From contig NZ_JAQOMS010000002.1 of the NCBI RefSeq assembly GCF_028401425.1, forward strand, positions 930,001 through 994,000: a stretch of 64,000 nucleotides of DNA, written 5' to 3'. The notes beneath the pieces are model-generated. The model did not search any database. It was not told where the DNA came from and saw only the letters and a program-made list of their open reading frames with translations. Position 1 is the first letter of the stretch. Each line of letters begins with the position of its first letter. The DNA comes from Psychrosphaera algicola. Its GTDB lineage: Bacteria; Pseudomonadota; Gammaproteobacteria; Enterobacterales; Alteromonadaceae. Both the position numbers and the translations under genes were made by a program. Below are positions 40,322 to 50,933 of the stretch, one piece after another.

Positions 40322-42067
40322 TTACCCAAGTAAACTTAGCGCCGACTGCGGCAGCTGGTTTGCCTGTGCAAGTATTGAAGTACTTGCCTGTTGCAATATT
40401 TGGTTCTTCGTCAACTGCGCTGTCTCAGTAGCAAAGTCCGTATCACGAATTCGTGAACGTGCTGCCGATGAGTTTTCTACAACGTTAGTTAAGTTACTAA
40501 TTGTTGATGTTAGACGATTTTGAATCGCACCTAAACCTGCACGTTGACTGTCGATGTAGCTTAATGCACCGTCAATGATATCAACCGCTTTTTGAGCACC
40601 AATCGCTGTACCGATATTAATATCGTCAACAGTATTTTTCTCAGACAAAGTTGCTGTATTCGCAGTACCTTGCAAGATATGCGCATTCTCATTCATTGCA
40701 GTTGTAGTATCAACAAATTTCATTTTGAAATCGTCATTTGATTTCATATTTACCACACCAACAAACTCTGCATATACAGCGTTTGTCTGAGTGAAACCAG
40801 TTTCAGTTGTACCACGTGATATCAACCAACCCTGTGCGATAACGTCTTTATCGTTTTCAACATCACCTTCATATGTGTAGGTATTTGCACGGATAGCCGC
40901 CAAACTTGCTAGGTCGCCAGAAACTTGCATGTTCTCAATACGGATATTGTCGCCACGTTCACTCGTTAGAACAACACGTCCATCACCAGTAAGTGAGGCT
41001 GAAATACCAGTCTCAGAAGCTGCTTCGTTAATTGCGTTAACAACTGAACTAAGTTCTTCTGTTTTTTCCAAAGTGAATTTAACACCTACGCCTTCGTCTT
41101 GATTTTGCCCTTTAAGGTCAAATGTGAAGGTTACGCCGTCTAACTCATTTGTACTTGTATTTAAGAAGATACCTGTATCTGTAGAACCGTGCCAGAAGTC
41201 TAACGTAACTGTGTTACGTGCGTCGGCATCAACACCAGTTTTAGTTGCAACTGATTGGATTGCACGCTGAGTTTCATATGCGCTACCAAACTCGTCTAAA
41301 AGTACAGCGTTTGCACTTCCTAAGTACCCTTTGATACCTAGCTCAACAGTTTCACCTGAGTTAGCTAAAGATTTGTACGGGTCGGTAACAGCTTGAGAAG
41401 TAGTGCCATAAAAACCAACTGAGAAATTACCTAAACCAGCACCTGCACTTAATGTTGTAGCTGTATTAGCAAAGGCCGATAAACTACCAGAACTCACTGC
41501 TGATTTTGTTGCAATAGTATGATTCGAGTTGTACGCACCTAATTCATAAGATTCATTACCCATGTCTTCTGAGTAAAATGAACCTACGCTAACCGCAATG
41601 GTTTCAAATGAACGAGCGCCAACTTGGAATTGCTCTGTACCGAATGTACCGTCAAGTAATTTACGGTCACCGAATGTAGTTGAACTAGCGATACGGTCTA
41701 ATTCTCGTTGTAACTGAACCACTTCTTCTTGAAGAGCAGAACGGTCACCGTCAGAATATGTACCATTGGCTGCCTGAACGGACAGGTCACGCATACGATG
41801 TAAGATGTTTGTGCTTTCTTGTAACGCACCTTCAGCGGTTTGCGCCATTGAAATACCATCGTTTGCATTACGAGTTGCCACATTCAAACCATTTATTTGC
41901 GATGTTAAACGGTTTGAAATCTGCATGCCCGCAGCATCATCTTTCGCGCTATTAATACGCAAACCTGATGACAAACGTTGCATAGATGTTTGTAAACTTT
42001 CACCTGATTTACTCAAGTTTCTTTGAGCATTCAACGAAGTTGGGTTTGTTTGAACGGTTAAAGCCAT
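40322..42067 (-). CDS. fliC: Flagellin (downstream copy)
   Basis: The intact 581-aa filament subunit has conserved ends: QTSMQRLSSGLRINSAKDDA, NRLTSQINGLNVATRNANDG at the N-terminus, and GAIQNRLTSTISNLTNVVEN to LAQANQLPQSALSLLG at the C-terminus. A variable centre of about 280 residues carries the surface-exposed part, the usual target of O-linked pseudaminic acid on Ser/Thr. It is closely similar to the upstream copy at 42304-44060. A sigma-28-type promoter lies at 42201-42226, so it can be transcribed separately. FliS chaperones such proteins, and FliD caps the filament. Confidence 0.97.
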   Translation of the reverse strand: MALTVQTNPTSLNAQRNLSKSGESLQTSMQRLSSGLRINSAKDDAAGMQISNRLTSQINGLNVATRNANDGISMAQTAEGALQESTNILHRMRDLSVQAANGTYSDGDRSALQEEVVQLQRELDRIASSTTFGDRKLLDGTFGTEQFQVGARSFETIAVSVGSFYSEDMGNESYELGAYNSNHTIATKSAVSSGSLSAFANTATTLSAGAGLGNFSVGFYGTTSQAVTDPYKSLANSGETVELGIKGYLGSANAVLLDEFGSAYETQRAIQSVATKTGVDADARNTVTLDFWHGSTDTGIFLNTSTNELDGVTFTFDLKGQNQDEGVGVKFTLEKTEELSSVVNAINEAASETGISASLTGDGRVVLTSERGDNIRIENMQVSGDLASLAAIRANTYTYEGDVENDKDVIAQGWLISRGTTETGFTQTNAVYAEFVGVVNMKSNDDFKMKFVDTTTAMNENAHILQGTANTATLSEKNTVDDINIGTAIGAQKAVDIIDGALSYIDSQRAGLGAIQNRLTSTISNLTNVVENSSAARSRIRDTDFATETAQLTKNQILQQASTSILAQANQLPQSALSLLG

Positions 42068-42200
42068 GATAATTCCCCTTCCGGTTTATCTTTTTTAAGC
42101 TAATTTTTAAGCCTGTTACCTTCTATTTCGGAAGGTTCTACGAATTCTTTAGTAAAAATTTAAAGTTTTTTTATTTCTTTAAATTTCTCTATCAAGGTAT

Positions 42201-42226
42201 TTATCGACGGCTAATTGGAAAACTTA
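42201..42226 (-). promoter_or_regulatory. Sigma-28 promoter for the downstream flagellin
   Basis: On the minus strand TAAG and GTCGATAA are separated by 14 bases, close to the FliA consensus TAAA-N15-GCCGATAA. It lies directly after the terminator of the upstream flagellin and about 134 bases before the ATG at 42067. Confidence 0.6.
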
Positions 42227-42242
42227 ATAAAAAACTCAAAAA

Positions 42243-42269
42243 AAACTCTCCAAGGGCCTTGGAGAGTTT
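42243..42269 (-). terminator. Terminator downstream of upstream flagellin
   Basis: AAACTCTCCAAGG and CCTTGGAGAGTTT form a perfect 13-bp stem around one base, followed on the minus strand by a long T run. It separates the two flagellin transcripts. Confidence 0.9.
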
Positions 42270-42303
42270 AAAATGAGGGATAAACAAGGGGTTAGGGCAA
42301 AAA

Positions 42304-44060
42304 TTAACCACCCAGTAGTGATAGAGCAGACTGCGGTAACTGGTTAGCCTGGGCTAAAATAGACGTACCGGCTTGTTGCAATATCTGATTTTTTGTCAGT
42401 TGCGCAGTTTCTATAGCGAAGTCCGCATCTCGAATTCGACTTCTAGAGCCACTGGCATTTTCAATAACATTTGTTAAATTCGAAATAGTACTGGTTAATC
42501 GGTTTTGTACCGCACCTAAACCTGCACGCTGACTATCTATGTGTGACAAAGCACCGTCAATTATATCGATTGCTAATTGCGCACCGATGGCAGTACTGAT
42601 ATTAATGTCGTCAACCGTTTCTTTATTAGAAATTGACGTCGTACCTGCAGTACCTTGCAATATCATTGCATTGTCATTCATGACAGTTGTTGTATCGACA
42701 AGACTCATTTTGAAATCATCATTGGAGCTCATTCGAACGACACCAACAAATTCCGCATAAACCGAGTTTGTATCAGTAAATACAGACTGTCCATTACCAG
42801 CACTGACTAACCAACCCTGAGAAATTGCGTCTTTATCATCCGAAACTTCACCTTCGTATGTATAGGTCGTCGCTCTGATAGCAGCTTGACTTGCCAAGTT
42901 ACCTGAAACTTGTAGGTTTTCCATGCGAATATTGTCGCCACGCTCACTCGTTAGAACAAGTCGCCCGTCACCTGTTAATGAAGCGGAAATACCCGTTTCA
43001 CCAGCGGCTTCATTTATAGCGTTAACTGCTGTAGATAAATCTTCAGTATTTTCAATCGAAAATTTAATACGTGCCGGATCATCATCCATCCCAGAGTTTA
43101 AACCTTTTAGGTCAAACTGGAAGGTGACAGCGTCTAGCTCATTAGTATTGGTATTCATAAAAATACCAGTGTCTGACGAGCCTTGCCAGAAATCCAACGC
43201 TACAGTGGTTCTTGCATCTGCATCAACCCCTGTCTCAGTTGTAATCGCCTGAACAGAACGTTGTACATTGTAGGCACTACCAAACTCATCTAGTAATACC
43301 GCGGTCGCGCTACCTAATGAACCTTTAACACCTAGTTCAACTGTAAGACCAGAATTTGCTAGTGCATTAAACGGATTAGAAACAGCACCCGATGTATTCG
43401 AATAAAAACCTACCGAGAAGTTACCTAAACCGGCACCTAAACTCAACGCAGACGCCGAATTGGTAAAGTTTGATAAGTTGCCAGAACTAGTCGCCGCTTT
43501 ACTGCCTACCGAATGATTTGAATTATATGCACCGAGTTCATAAGACTCACTACCCAAATCTTCCGCATAGAACGAACCAACGCTTACCGCGATGGTTTGG
43601 AAAGCTTTGCGCCTACCTGGAACTGTTCTGTACCAAATGTACCGTCAAGCAACTTACGATCACCAAACGTTGTGGTTTCCGCAATTCGGTCTAGTTCTCG
43701 TTGCAACTGTGTCACTTCTTCTTGAAGTGCCGCCCGGTCGCCGTCAGAATAGGTACCATTGGCTGCCTGTATCGACAGATCTCGCATACGATGCAAGATG
43801 TTTGTACTTTCTTGTAATGCACCTTCCGCTGTTTGCGCCATAGAAATACCATCATTAGCATTTCGTGTCGCAACGTTAAGGCCATTAATTTGCGAAGTTA
43901 ATCGGTTTGATATTTGCATACCAGCCGCATCGTCCTTCGCACTATTGATTCGTAATCCCGACGAGAGTCGTTGCATAGATGTTTGCAACATTTCTGTCGA
44001 GTTATTTAAATTCCGTTGCCCATTAATCGAGGCAACGTTTGTGTTAATAAACATACCCAT
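42304..44060 (-). CDS. fliC: Flagellin (upstream copy; one frameshift)
   Basis: Restored length is 585 aa. It starts MGMFINTNVASINGQRNLN and shares nearly the whole N-terminal D0/D1 region and the C-terminal region with the downstream flagellin. The centre differs by many substitutions but aligns throughout (SYELGAYNSNH, NFSVGFY, EFVGVV). One A is lost near 43605, splitting QVGAK from AFQTIAVSVGSF. A perfect sigma-54 site lies 45 bases upstream. This pairing recalls Vibrio, where flaA depends on sigma-54 and the other flagellins on sigma-28. Confidence 0.95.
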
Positions 44061-44383
44061 TATGTTATCTCCTCAATGACAAAATTTTGCCGTTACACAT
44101 AGTGAGCAACATGCGTGCCAAAGTTAAAAAACAAAAATGAAGTCGATTTATTTATACTCAAGTCTAATATATTTCGATTTGAATAATGATTTTTATTCTT
44201 TATATAACAACAACTTAATTTTAATTTAAGAAAATAAATAACAGAGAACTTTATAGGTTTAGTGTGAGCTGGCTTTAACAAGCAGATTATTGACGTCTGA
44301 GAAAGTAATGGCAATCAGTTGCCGTTTAAATTGTGTTAGAGGAAAACTATTAACAATTTTCGACGGGATCTAACAAGTTGATG
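44061..44383. other. Intergenic region upstream of flagellin
   Basis: The stretch is AT-rich and holds the sigma-54 promoter at 44105-44121. I see no other feature between it and the end of the exonuclease gene. Confidence 0.5.
44105..44121 (-). promoter_or_regulatory. Sigma-54 promoter for the upstream flagellin
   Basis: The minus strand reads TTGGCACGCATGTTGCT, a complete match to the RpoN consensus YTGGCACG-N4-TTGCW. It is 45 bases before the flagellin ATG at 44060. A flagellar enhancer-binding protein of the FlrA/FlrC type would be needed for activation. Confidence 0.88.
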
Positions 44384-44963
44384 CTAATCAGATTTTCTTT
44401 GACTAAGGCGATCTACAGTGGCCACAATACTATTTACGTCGTGTAATGCGTCATGAACATGACCTTTGAGTTGTATGCCTATTTGTTTATGTAACAAACC
44501 ACTGCATACTTGAAAGTTATATTTCTCTATTTTACGCAGCGGCACACTTAAATCGATGTGTTCAAGTAACTTCGGCGCTAATCGAATTCCATTTAGCTCA
44601 GCATTTTCTGCTAGGACCTTTTGATCATTACCCCAACTTGCCAGTTTAACGTCATCGCCCTTAGCAAAATTTGTTAAAATCATAAATCGCCGCCGGAAAA
44701 CTGACGCCTTTTTGATCGATCAATGTTTGAGTTATTCCAGTTAGGTCAATCACGTATTGACTTAAGGTTGGATTTATAATTGGCTTTATATGTCTAGAAA
44801 AGGACTCTAAAATTTGACATCCCGTGTCGCAAACTTCAATTTTGAGTGCCGCCAGCTGGATAAGTTCTCTATGCTCCCAAGGTTCTGACCAACGTCTTGC
44901 CATTGAGCCTTCCCATGCGGTGAACTCAGTGTCGTAGATTACAAATAACAAATGAATATCCAT
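44384..44963 (-). CDS. DEDDh 3'-5' exonuclease (DnaQ/RNase T-like; one frameshift)
   Basis: The restored product is about 193 aa. ExoI motif YDTEFTAWEG gives the first Asp and Glu; ExoII is around LASWGNDQKVLAENAEL; the ExoIII region is HDALHDVNSIVATV. These ligate two metal ions in the DnaQ-like fold. The break near 44684 (extra T) joins FPAAI to MILTNFAKGDD. It has no evident tie to flagella although it lies between flgL and the flagellins. Start is probably ATG 44963 (MDIHLLFVIYD), the second of two nearby Met codons. Confidence 0.75.
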
Positions 44964-45202
44964 TACCAATTCTGATGAAATTACAGATTAATAATGCCAA
45001 TAATTTATAATTTGGCAAGGATTGAATTGGGACTAAAACGATTAGGTAATGAAAGTAGTCGATACTAAAAAATATTAGTAAAACTATGAGAGATATAAAT
45101 GATTAAAAGGACAGAAACAAACAAACTGAGACTTGATGGCTTTGCCGACATGATTCTAATTCGTTTAGCGTTTCGTAGCGCATTCGTTAAGCTTATTAGA
45201 AG

Positions 45203-45226
45203 TAGATTTAGATTTAGATTTAGATT
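45203..45226. repeat. TAGATT hexanucleotide tandem repeat
   Basis: Four exact tandem copies of TAGATT. Copy number may vary by slippage. No gene is clearly controlled by it. Confidence 0.85.
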
Positions 45227-45253
45227 TGAAGGTAACGTAATGAGGGATGAAAC

Positions 45254-45291
45254 GTCATGTTAACGAGAATTATATGATTCGTTAACATGAC
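45254..45291. repeat. 13-bp inverted repeat downstream of flgL
   Basis: GTCATGTTAACGA and TCGTTAACATGAC are perfect inverted arms with a 12-base spacer. It is 9 bases past the flgL stop, but neither strand has a strong T run, so it may be an mRNA-stabilising stem rather than an intrinsic terminator. Confidence 0.7.
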
Positions 45292-45299
45292 ATTATACG

Positions 45300-47125
45300 T
45301 TAAAGGTAATTAAATAAACTTAGGTTTTGAATTTTAACAAAGGACTGTTGAGCTGCTTGTAGTGCAACTTTCGACGTTTCTAAATTGTTTACCGCTTCGT
45401 AAATATCCACTTCTTCTAGCGTCGCCAACGTTGAAATCGTAATCGATTGGAAATTTAATTGGGCTTGTTCCATATTATCGACAATATTCAGACGAGAACC
45501 AATTTCAGAACGAGTATTACCGGTAGTTACAAGTCCTTGATCCAACTCATGTAATAACATACCTAACACCTCTACTCGGCGCGAGTTTTCTGGCCGAGCG
45601 ACTTCAAACGTATCTCCTACTGCTGGAGTACCTGTGACTTCATATTCGATACCCGCAACAACAATTGCTTCACCTATGGGTGAATTCCGTATCAAAACTT
45701 TGACCTTCAGGTTGCGGTTTAATTCGTTTTGTGACTGGATCAATTTCATCCATTCTAACACTATCTGCAACCCCATCGCCGATAGTATCGATAAAAGATA
45801 TCCTAAAATCACCAATGACATTATCTTCAGGATACAAAACAATGCCCCCGACAGTATTCCGGTACCAGTGTTTGCCGGTATTACCATCGAACCTGAAGTT
45901 CCCGGAGTGTATAAAGGATGATCCGGTGGTAACAGATCACCAGGAGGGGTGTTTAAATCTACAGAATTGAGAGCTTCATCATTAGCTGTTGCTACAAATC
46001 GCGAGCCATTAATTGTCATGCTATTGGATGCTTGAGACATAACCCACTGCGTGTTTTTTGTTGGTTCACCAAAAGTAAAACTTGTGCCAACAGCTGGTAA
46101 TGCGGCGGCTGGATCAGATGGGAACTTACGCCCTCCCCACTCGATGGTATCTCCCATTACAAATGGTACTGGACCAGCCACAACCTTGTTTCTATCTAAG
46201 TCAACAATTTCATACTCGCCTGCCGCAGTAAAATTAACTTCAAAGTTTGATAACTCAGAATCTCGCTGTGGTGACAGGTCTATAGTTTCGCCCGCGACTG
46301 GAGGGTTTGAGCCATTAGTTTGAAACGTGATCCCTTGAACGGTTATTTCGTCTCCAGGCAAATAACCCGTCACCGAATCTAAGACTTGATTCGCAGGGTC
46401 TAGGCCTAGGTCTATTATATCGTAGCCATCGCCCGTTGCATTAAATTGAATTTGATAGGTTGTTTCTGGAAATGCTGGCGACCTAAAAGCCGAAGGGTTG
46501 GTAACTGTCCCCGTGGATAATTTGTCTGAACTTGGCGTAAAATAACCATAATCTGACGTTAAATTATCCACAAATGCGTTGCCTGTTGCATTTGCATCTA
46601 CGTAAGTATTCGGTGCGATAAGCAAATCTCTTATCCCTTCATCCCCTTGGTATTGAGCAAAACCAAATTGATCGATTTCATAGGCAGGTGAAGTTGTCTG
46701 GTACCCAGAAAATATGTAATCCCCTGCTGAATTTGTTGCATTTACTTGCCCCATAAATTCACTAACCCTAGCGCCAATTTCATTGCCTAAAGCCTGCAAG
46801 GCAGCAGAATCATAAGCTCCGTTTATGGCTTGGGTTAACAATTCTTGAGAACGGTACAAAGTATTAGTCATGGAATCTAACTGAGTCTCAGAAACACTAT
46901 TGTAGCGACGAGCACTATCTTGCGATGCTAAATATCTATCGCTGACCTATGGATCTCTTTTTTCAGTCTTATTACCGTATTTGCCCCTGTGGGATCATCC
47001 GACGGATTAATGATCTTCTTACCCGTGGATAATTCTAACTGAGCTCTATCAAGGTTTGCTTGACGCGTTTGCAACTGAGCAACGTTTCGTTGGAAATAAT
47101 TTGCTGTTGCTATTCTAGTGGCCAT
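45300..47125 (-). CDS. flgL: Hook-filament junction protein FlgL, enlarged (several frameshifts)
   Basis: Restored length is about 607 aa, well above the 300-400 aa of typical FlgL. The N-terminus (MATRIATANYFQRNVAQLQT, LSTGKKIINPSDDPTGAN) and C-terminus (LNIVDNMEQAQLNFQSITIS, QQSFVKIQNLSLFNYL) are standard. The extra central mass contains two similar modules of about 60 residues (QFNATGDGYDIIDL..., NFTAAGEYEIVDL...), each followed by a PGD/MGD motif. CCAGG corruptions lie at 46946-46952 (true KEIQVSDRYLASQ) and 45673-45679 (true FTPGEAIVV). A G is lost near 45847; between these breaks the true frame reads LYPEDNVIGDFRISF. Follows flgK by 10 bases. Confidence 0.88.
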
Positions 47126-47135
47126 AAATTACCTC

Positions 47136-49166
47136 CTAACCTGCCGCTGATAAGAGCGTTTGGAACGTCTCACGAGCAACGGTAATGATCCGCGCTGATG
47201 CTGAATATGCTTGTTGGTACTGAATTAAATTTGCCGCTTCTTCATCTAAATTAACCCCTTGAACTGCGGCTAATCTTGCGGATGAACCACTTAATAAGGT
47301 TTGATAGGAATCCCGGGCTATTTCTGTACTTTTAGTGTCTACACCTACCGCTGTTACTAGATCTGCATAACCCTCAGAGAAACTATTTAGTCCATTATCC
47401 ATGGTCTTTTTACTCTGAAAGTTCAACATGCTTAACATATTAGTGTTATCACCCGGCCCAAACTTTTTGTTGTCATTTGGTATCAGATCATTATCTGCAT
47501 GGGTTAAATTAAACACTTCATTGCCTGCCAACTCACCTTCAAATTGCATGGTAAATCCAGGGCCGTTTATAATTTTATCTGCGGCAATATCTTGAAACCC
47601 ACCATTAACGGAGTTGCCCGCACTATCTTGAATATCGTACTGCGTGCCGGTTGCGTCTACTACTATTTGCAGCATAGGATCCGGTAAAGGAGGAACATTG
47701 TTCGGTGAAGGATAACTGGCATTACTCACATTATTAATTTCATAAAGTGACAAGCTCACGTTATTTGTATTGGTTACAGAATCGATTTCAAAATAATTAT
47801 CTGCCGCAGCAATGAGCTTTGGATCTTCAATCACAATATCAATTTTACTTGCGCCATTCTTCAAAGCATTGATTTGCCACCTATCGCCCGCTGTCATATT
47901 GTCTGTATCAATGGCCATAGACAAACCGGTATTGCCGATTGTTAACTCAGTGCCTGCATTCATTTGTGCGATCTGGGCAGGATCAAAACTCTCGATAACA
48001 TTGCCTTTTGCATCAGACACGATAAGATCTGTACCGTCATAGTCTAGATCATAAATATCGGTTGTAAGTTGGCTGGAATTTCGAATATTGATTTCAAATT
48101 TAGATTCAACTGGGTTAGTGACCGCACCAAAAGTTCGACTTAGGACTAACTGTGGATCATTAATATCGCTAAATAAATTAGACCCCACTTCGCCATTTAA
48201 ATCACGCCCTAGTGACTGTTGCCTGTTGAACGAATCTGCAATAACGATAGCAAGTTTCCCTAACTCCCTTATCGCTGGCATTATCATTTCATCGCGGACA
48301 TCGAGTAAACTAGACACAGAACCGCCGCTTAATTGGTCGGTAACAATTGATTTTGATTCGGAATCTTCTTTGGTCGAAACGCCAATCTCTAAAATACCAG
48401 AATCAAATTCATTGCGAATAACAGACATTGGCAATGCAAAGGCACCAGTAACCAAAGTTACGCCCTAGCCAACGGTGACATTCACAGTGCCATCATCTAG
48501 CTGTATTGTGTCGACCTGCGTCATCTGACTTAGTCTTTTTATTAGTTGCTCGCGGCTATCTAGCAGATCATTCGGGGCAAAGCCCTCAGATCCAACAGCA
48601 TTCTCAACCTGAATTTTACTGTTTAATAGTGCAATTTCAGAAGTAATAGAATTGATTTCTGAAACGGATGTATAAATCTCTTCATTAATTGACCCCATAT
48701 GCTGAACAGCTACTTCTTCATAAAGAGTATTAAAACGTTTTACTGTATTTTCAGCCGTCGACAAAACGACATTTCTAGCTGAGATTAACGTTGGCTCTTC
48801 AACAACACCGTTAATGCCATTAAACATTTCTTCAAATGTGGCGGTTATGCCAGTGTCAGGATCGGCCAGTAGGTTATCTAATCGACTGGCGTTTGTTAGT
48901 CTTGTTTCATTATAATTGTATTGGCTTTCGTTAAAGATAACTTCATTGTAATTAAATTCATTAAACGTTCGGGTAATGGCAGCTAATTGAGTACCGTTGC
49001 CAAGAAAAGTAGAACGAAAGGCGTTACCTACCGTAGACTCAGTTTCAACACGTTGTCGGCTGTAACCTTCGGTATTAACGTTAGCAATGTTATGACCTGT
49101 TGTGTCTAACCCAAATTGAGCTGCTGCTAACCCCGATACACCAGTACCTAAAATGCCACTAGCCAT
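47136..49166 (-). CDS. flgK: Hook-filament junction protein FlgK (in-frame stop in this sequence)
   Basis: The 676-codon frame has the FlgK N-terminus (LGTGVSGLAAAQFGLDTTGH, NIANVNTEGYSRQRVE) and C-terminus (VNLDEEAANLIQYQQAYSAS, ARIITVARETFQTLLSAAG). FlgK joins hook and filament after export. A TAG at 48466-48468 (plus-strand CCCTAGCC) interrupts VNVTVG and GVTLVTGAFALP in the same frame. The expected codon is CAG within a CCAGG site (VGQGVTLV), so I treat it as a base-call error. Follows flgJ by 11 bases. Confidence 0.92.
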
Positions 49167-49177
49167 TTTCTAACCCC

Positions 49178-50275
49178 TTATTCGACTTGCGGTTTAACGT
49201 CTAAATCGCCAATCATTGTTTTAAAACTGTTGCTTTGCAAAATGCCAAGGATCTTGTCTGCATAATTCGGATCCGTTGCATAGCCTGCTTTCTGTAAACT
49301 ATGCAAAAAGTGTTCCGCATTGTCAGTACGTTCTAATGCCTCATCGTATCGGCCGTTGCTTTTTAGAAAATTGACAAAGTCGTCAAACGACTCTGAAAAA
49401 TTGTCATAGACACGAAACGGTTCAATTTTTCTTACCGGTAAGCCATTTTCAAACTCCAAAGTAGATTGTGCAGCTTTAGCGCCTTCCCAATCTCGATGCG
49501 CTTTAACGTTAAATAAGTTAAAACTCGACTCACCATTTTTATCTTCGATAATATGTTTACCCCAACCTGTCTCAAGCGCCGTTTGAGCAACCATAACTGC
49601 GGGGTTAAGACCAATTTCAGATGCCGCTTTTTTGGCATAACTCCAAATTTGACTAACAAAATCTTTCGGTGTATCAAATTCCACCGGCTCTTTTTTCTGC
49701 TGTTGGGCAATATCTGTTGCCACTGGGTTGACCGTAAGACCGACATGTTTAAACGCATCATCGACCATTTGGTTGAAGTGATTTTTAACGCCGTTCGGAG
49801 ATAGCAACGCAGGGTCTAACAATGATGCGCTTAGAGGCAACTTATCCGTAGGATATTGATTTAATGGATCTGTAGTTTGAGCGTTTGTAGAGGTATTCCC
49901 AAATTCATGGCGCTCGAATGTTGCGTCGTTTCTCAGTGTCGTGCCATTACGATATCGTTCGGGATCATTGGACAGCTGTTGCACGATAAGTTCTGAAAGG
50001 CCTAAACTGCCTTTACTGGCCATGTCAGTAGCGAGTTGTTGGTCATACATATCACGGAAAAACTTAGTCGTGTTTGAATGCATGGGGTTACCCTCTTCAA
50101 ACGCGGCGTTCGCTTTTCGCATCGACTGCAACATCATATTGATGAAAATAGACTCGAAGTGTTCAGCAGCTTGCTTCAACGCTTCTTTGTCATCAGGGTT
50201 CGCTCCCGCATGCGCTTTGAGCTGCTGGATCCCCGCTATGTCTAGATAATTACCTGCATCGCCTAACTGATTCAT
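49178..50275 (-). CDS. flgJ: Flagellar rod assembly muramidase FlgJ
   Basis: The intact 365-aa product has an N-terminal rod-binding domain (AAEHFESIFINMMLQSMRKA, MYDQQLATDMASKGSLGLSE). The C-terminal glucosaminidase/muramidase domain reads NPAVMVAQTALETGWGKHI (catalytic Glu), then NLFNVKAHRDWEGA and FRVYDNFSESFDDFVNFL. It opens peptidoglycan for the rod in the periplasm. It is flanked by flgK and the 136-aa gene. Confidence 0.95.
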   Translation of the reverse strand: MNQLGDAGNYLDIAGIQQLKAHAGANPDDKEALKQAAEHFESIFINMMLQSMRKANAAFEEGNPMHSNTTKFFRDMYDQQLATDMASKGSLGLSELIVQQLSNDPERYRNGTTLRNDATFERHEFGNTSTNAQTTDPLNQYPTDKLPLSASLLDPALLSPNGVKNHFNQMVDDAFKHVGLTVNPVATDIAQQQKKEPVEFDTPKDFVSQIWSYAKKAASEIGLNPAVMVAQTALETGWGKHIIEDKNGESSFNLFNVKAHRDWEGAKAAQSTLEFENGLPVRKIEPFRVYDNFSESFDDFVNFLKSNGRYDEALERTDNAEHFLHSLQKAGYATDPNYADKILGILQSNSFKTMIGDLDVKPQVE

Positions 50276-50445
50276 ATGACGTTATTTTGACATTAGTTAA
50301 TAATAACGTGATTACTTCAAGAAACGCGCCAACTCGTTAGAAGCCTTATTTAAGTCGCTTTTGTTAAGCTTTGGATAATCTAATTTGTCATAACTAAAAT
50401 TTTCTAGTTACTAATGCTGGGATTGAGATTGGAACTCAAACGTCA

Positions 50446-50465
50446 AAAGCCGCTTTTGCGGCTTT
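50446..50465 (-). terminator. Terminator-like hairpin after the 136-aa gene
   Basis: AAAGCCGC and GCGGCTTT form an 8-bp stem with a TTTT loop; the minus strand then has TTTTGACG. It is 25 bases past the 136-aa ORF and before flgJ, so it may attenuate the flg transcript. Confidence 0.55.
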
Positions 50466-50489
50466 ATAACAGGATATATAACGAGGTGA

Positions 50490-50900
50490 TTAGTGAGCTA
50501 AAGTAAAATATTTACCTAATTCATTTTGCATTTCATCATTCAAATTACCAATGAAACATACACGAGATTTATCTGGTACACGCGAAAAAACCTCTTCGAT
50601 TTGCGCTGCAATGCCACCTTCGGCTAGCTCGATTTGCTCAGCAAAATACTCAGAATCTTCTTCATCTTCAATATTGGTAAGTGCTTCAAATGCGCCAAGC
50701 CCAACCGGTGTAAATTGAATTTCATTATCTTCAATTACGCCACCTGAGAGACAGCAAAATATCTGTTTTTCAAAGTAAGCAACTTCATAAACATGGTATT
50801 GAACCTGTTGGTCTTTGTCCAATTCTAACATCTCTAGAATTGCATGATTTGTATCTTGATTCGCAGTTACATTTGTTAATAATACTTGGGCGAAACTCAT
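50490..50900 (-). CDS. Hypothetical 136-aa acidic protein between flgI and flgJ
   Basis: I do not recognise this protein. It is intact, acidic (IEDEEDSEYFAEQIELAEGG), without signal peptide or membrane segment, and has a beta-rich first half (VQYHVYEVAYFEKQIFCCL). The ribosome site GAAGGGG precedes the ATG. FlgI and FlgJ genes are normally adjacent; here this gene is inserted with terminator-like DNA after it. Being cytoplasmic, it is not a structural P-ring part; a regulatory or chance insertion is possible. Confidence 0.65.
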   Translation of the reverse strand: MSFAQVLLTNVTANQDTNHAILEMLELDKDQQVQYHVYEVAYFEKQIFCCLSGGVIEDNEIQFTPVGLGAFEALTNIEDEEDSEYFAEQIELAEGGIAAQIEEVFSRVPDKSRVCFIGNLNDEMQNELGKYFTLAH

Positions 50901-50933
50901 ATCGATCCCCTTCCTGTTTTTTATTTAGTTAAA

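Larger units (their letters stand above)
44964..45299. other. Intergenic region with short repeats
   Basis: Between flgL and the exonuclease gene I find only a hexanucleotide repeat (45203-45226) and a 13-bp palindrome (45254-45291). A 54-codon ORF at 45099-45263 (plus) is present but poorly supported. Confidence 0.5.

Noticed and set aside
45099..45263. 54-codon plus-strand ORF containing the hexamer repeat (RFRFRFRF)
   Set aside because: Its odd composition comes from the tandem repeat, the ribosome site is weak, and it ends inside the palindrome.
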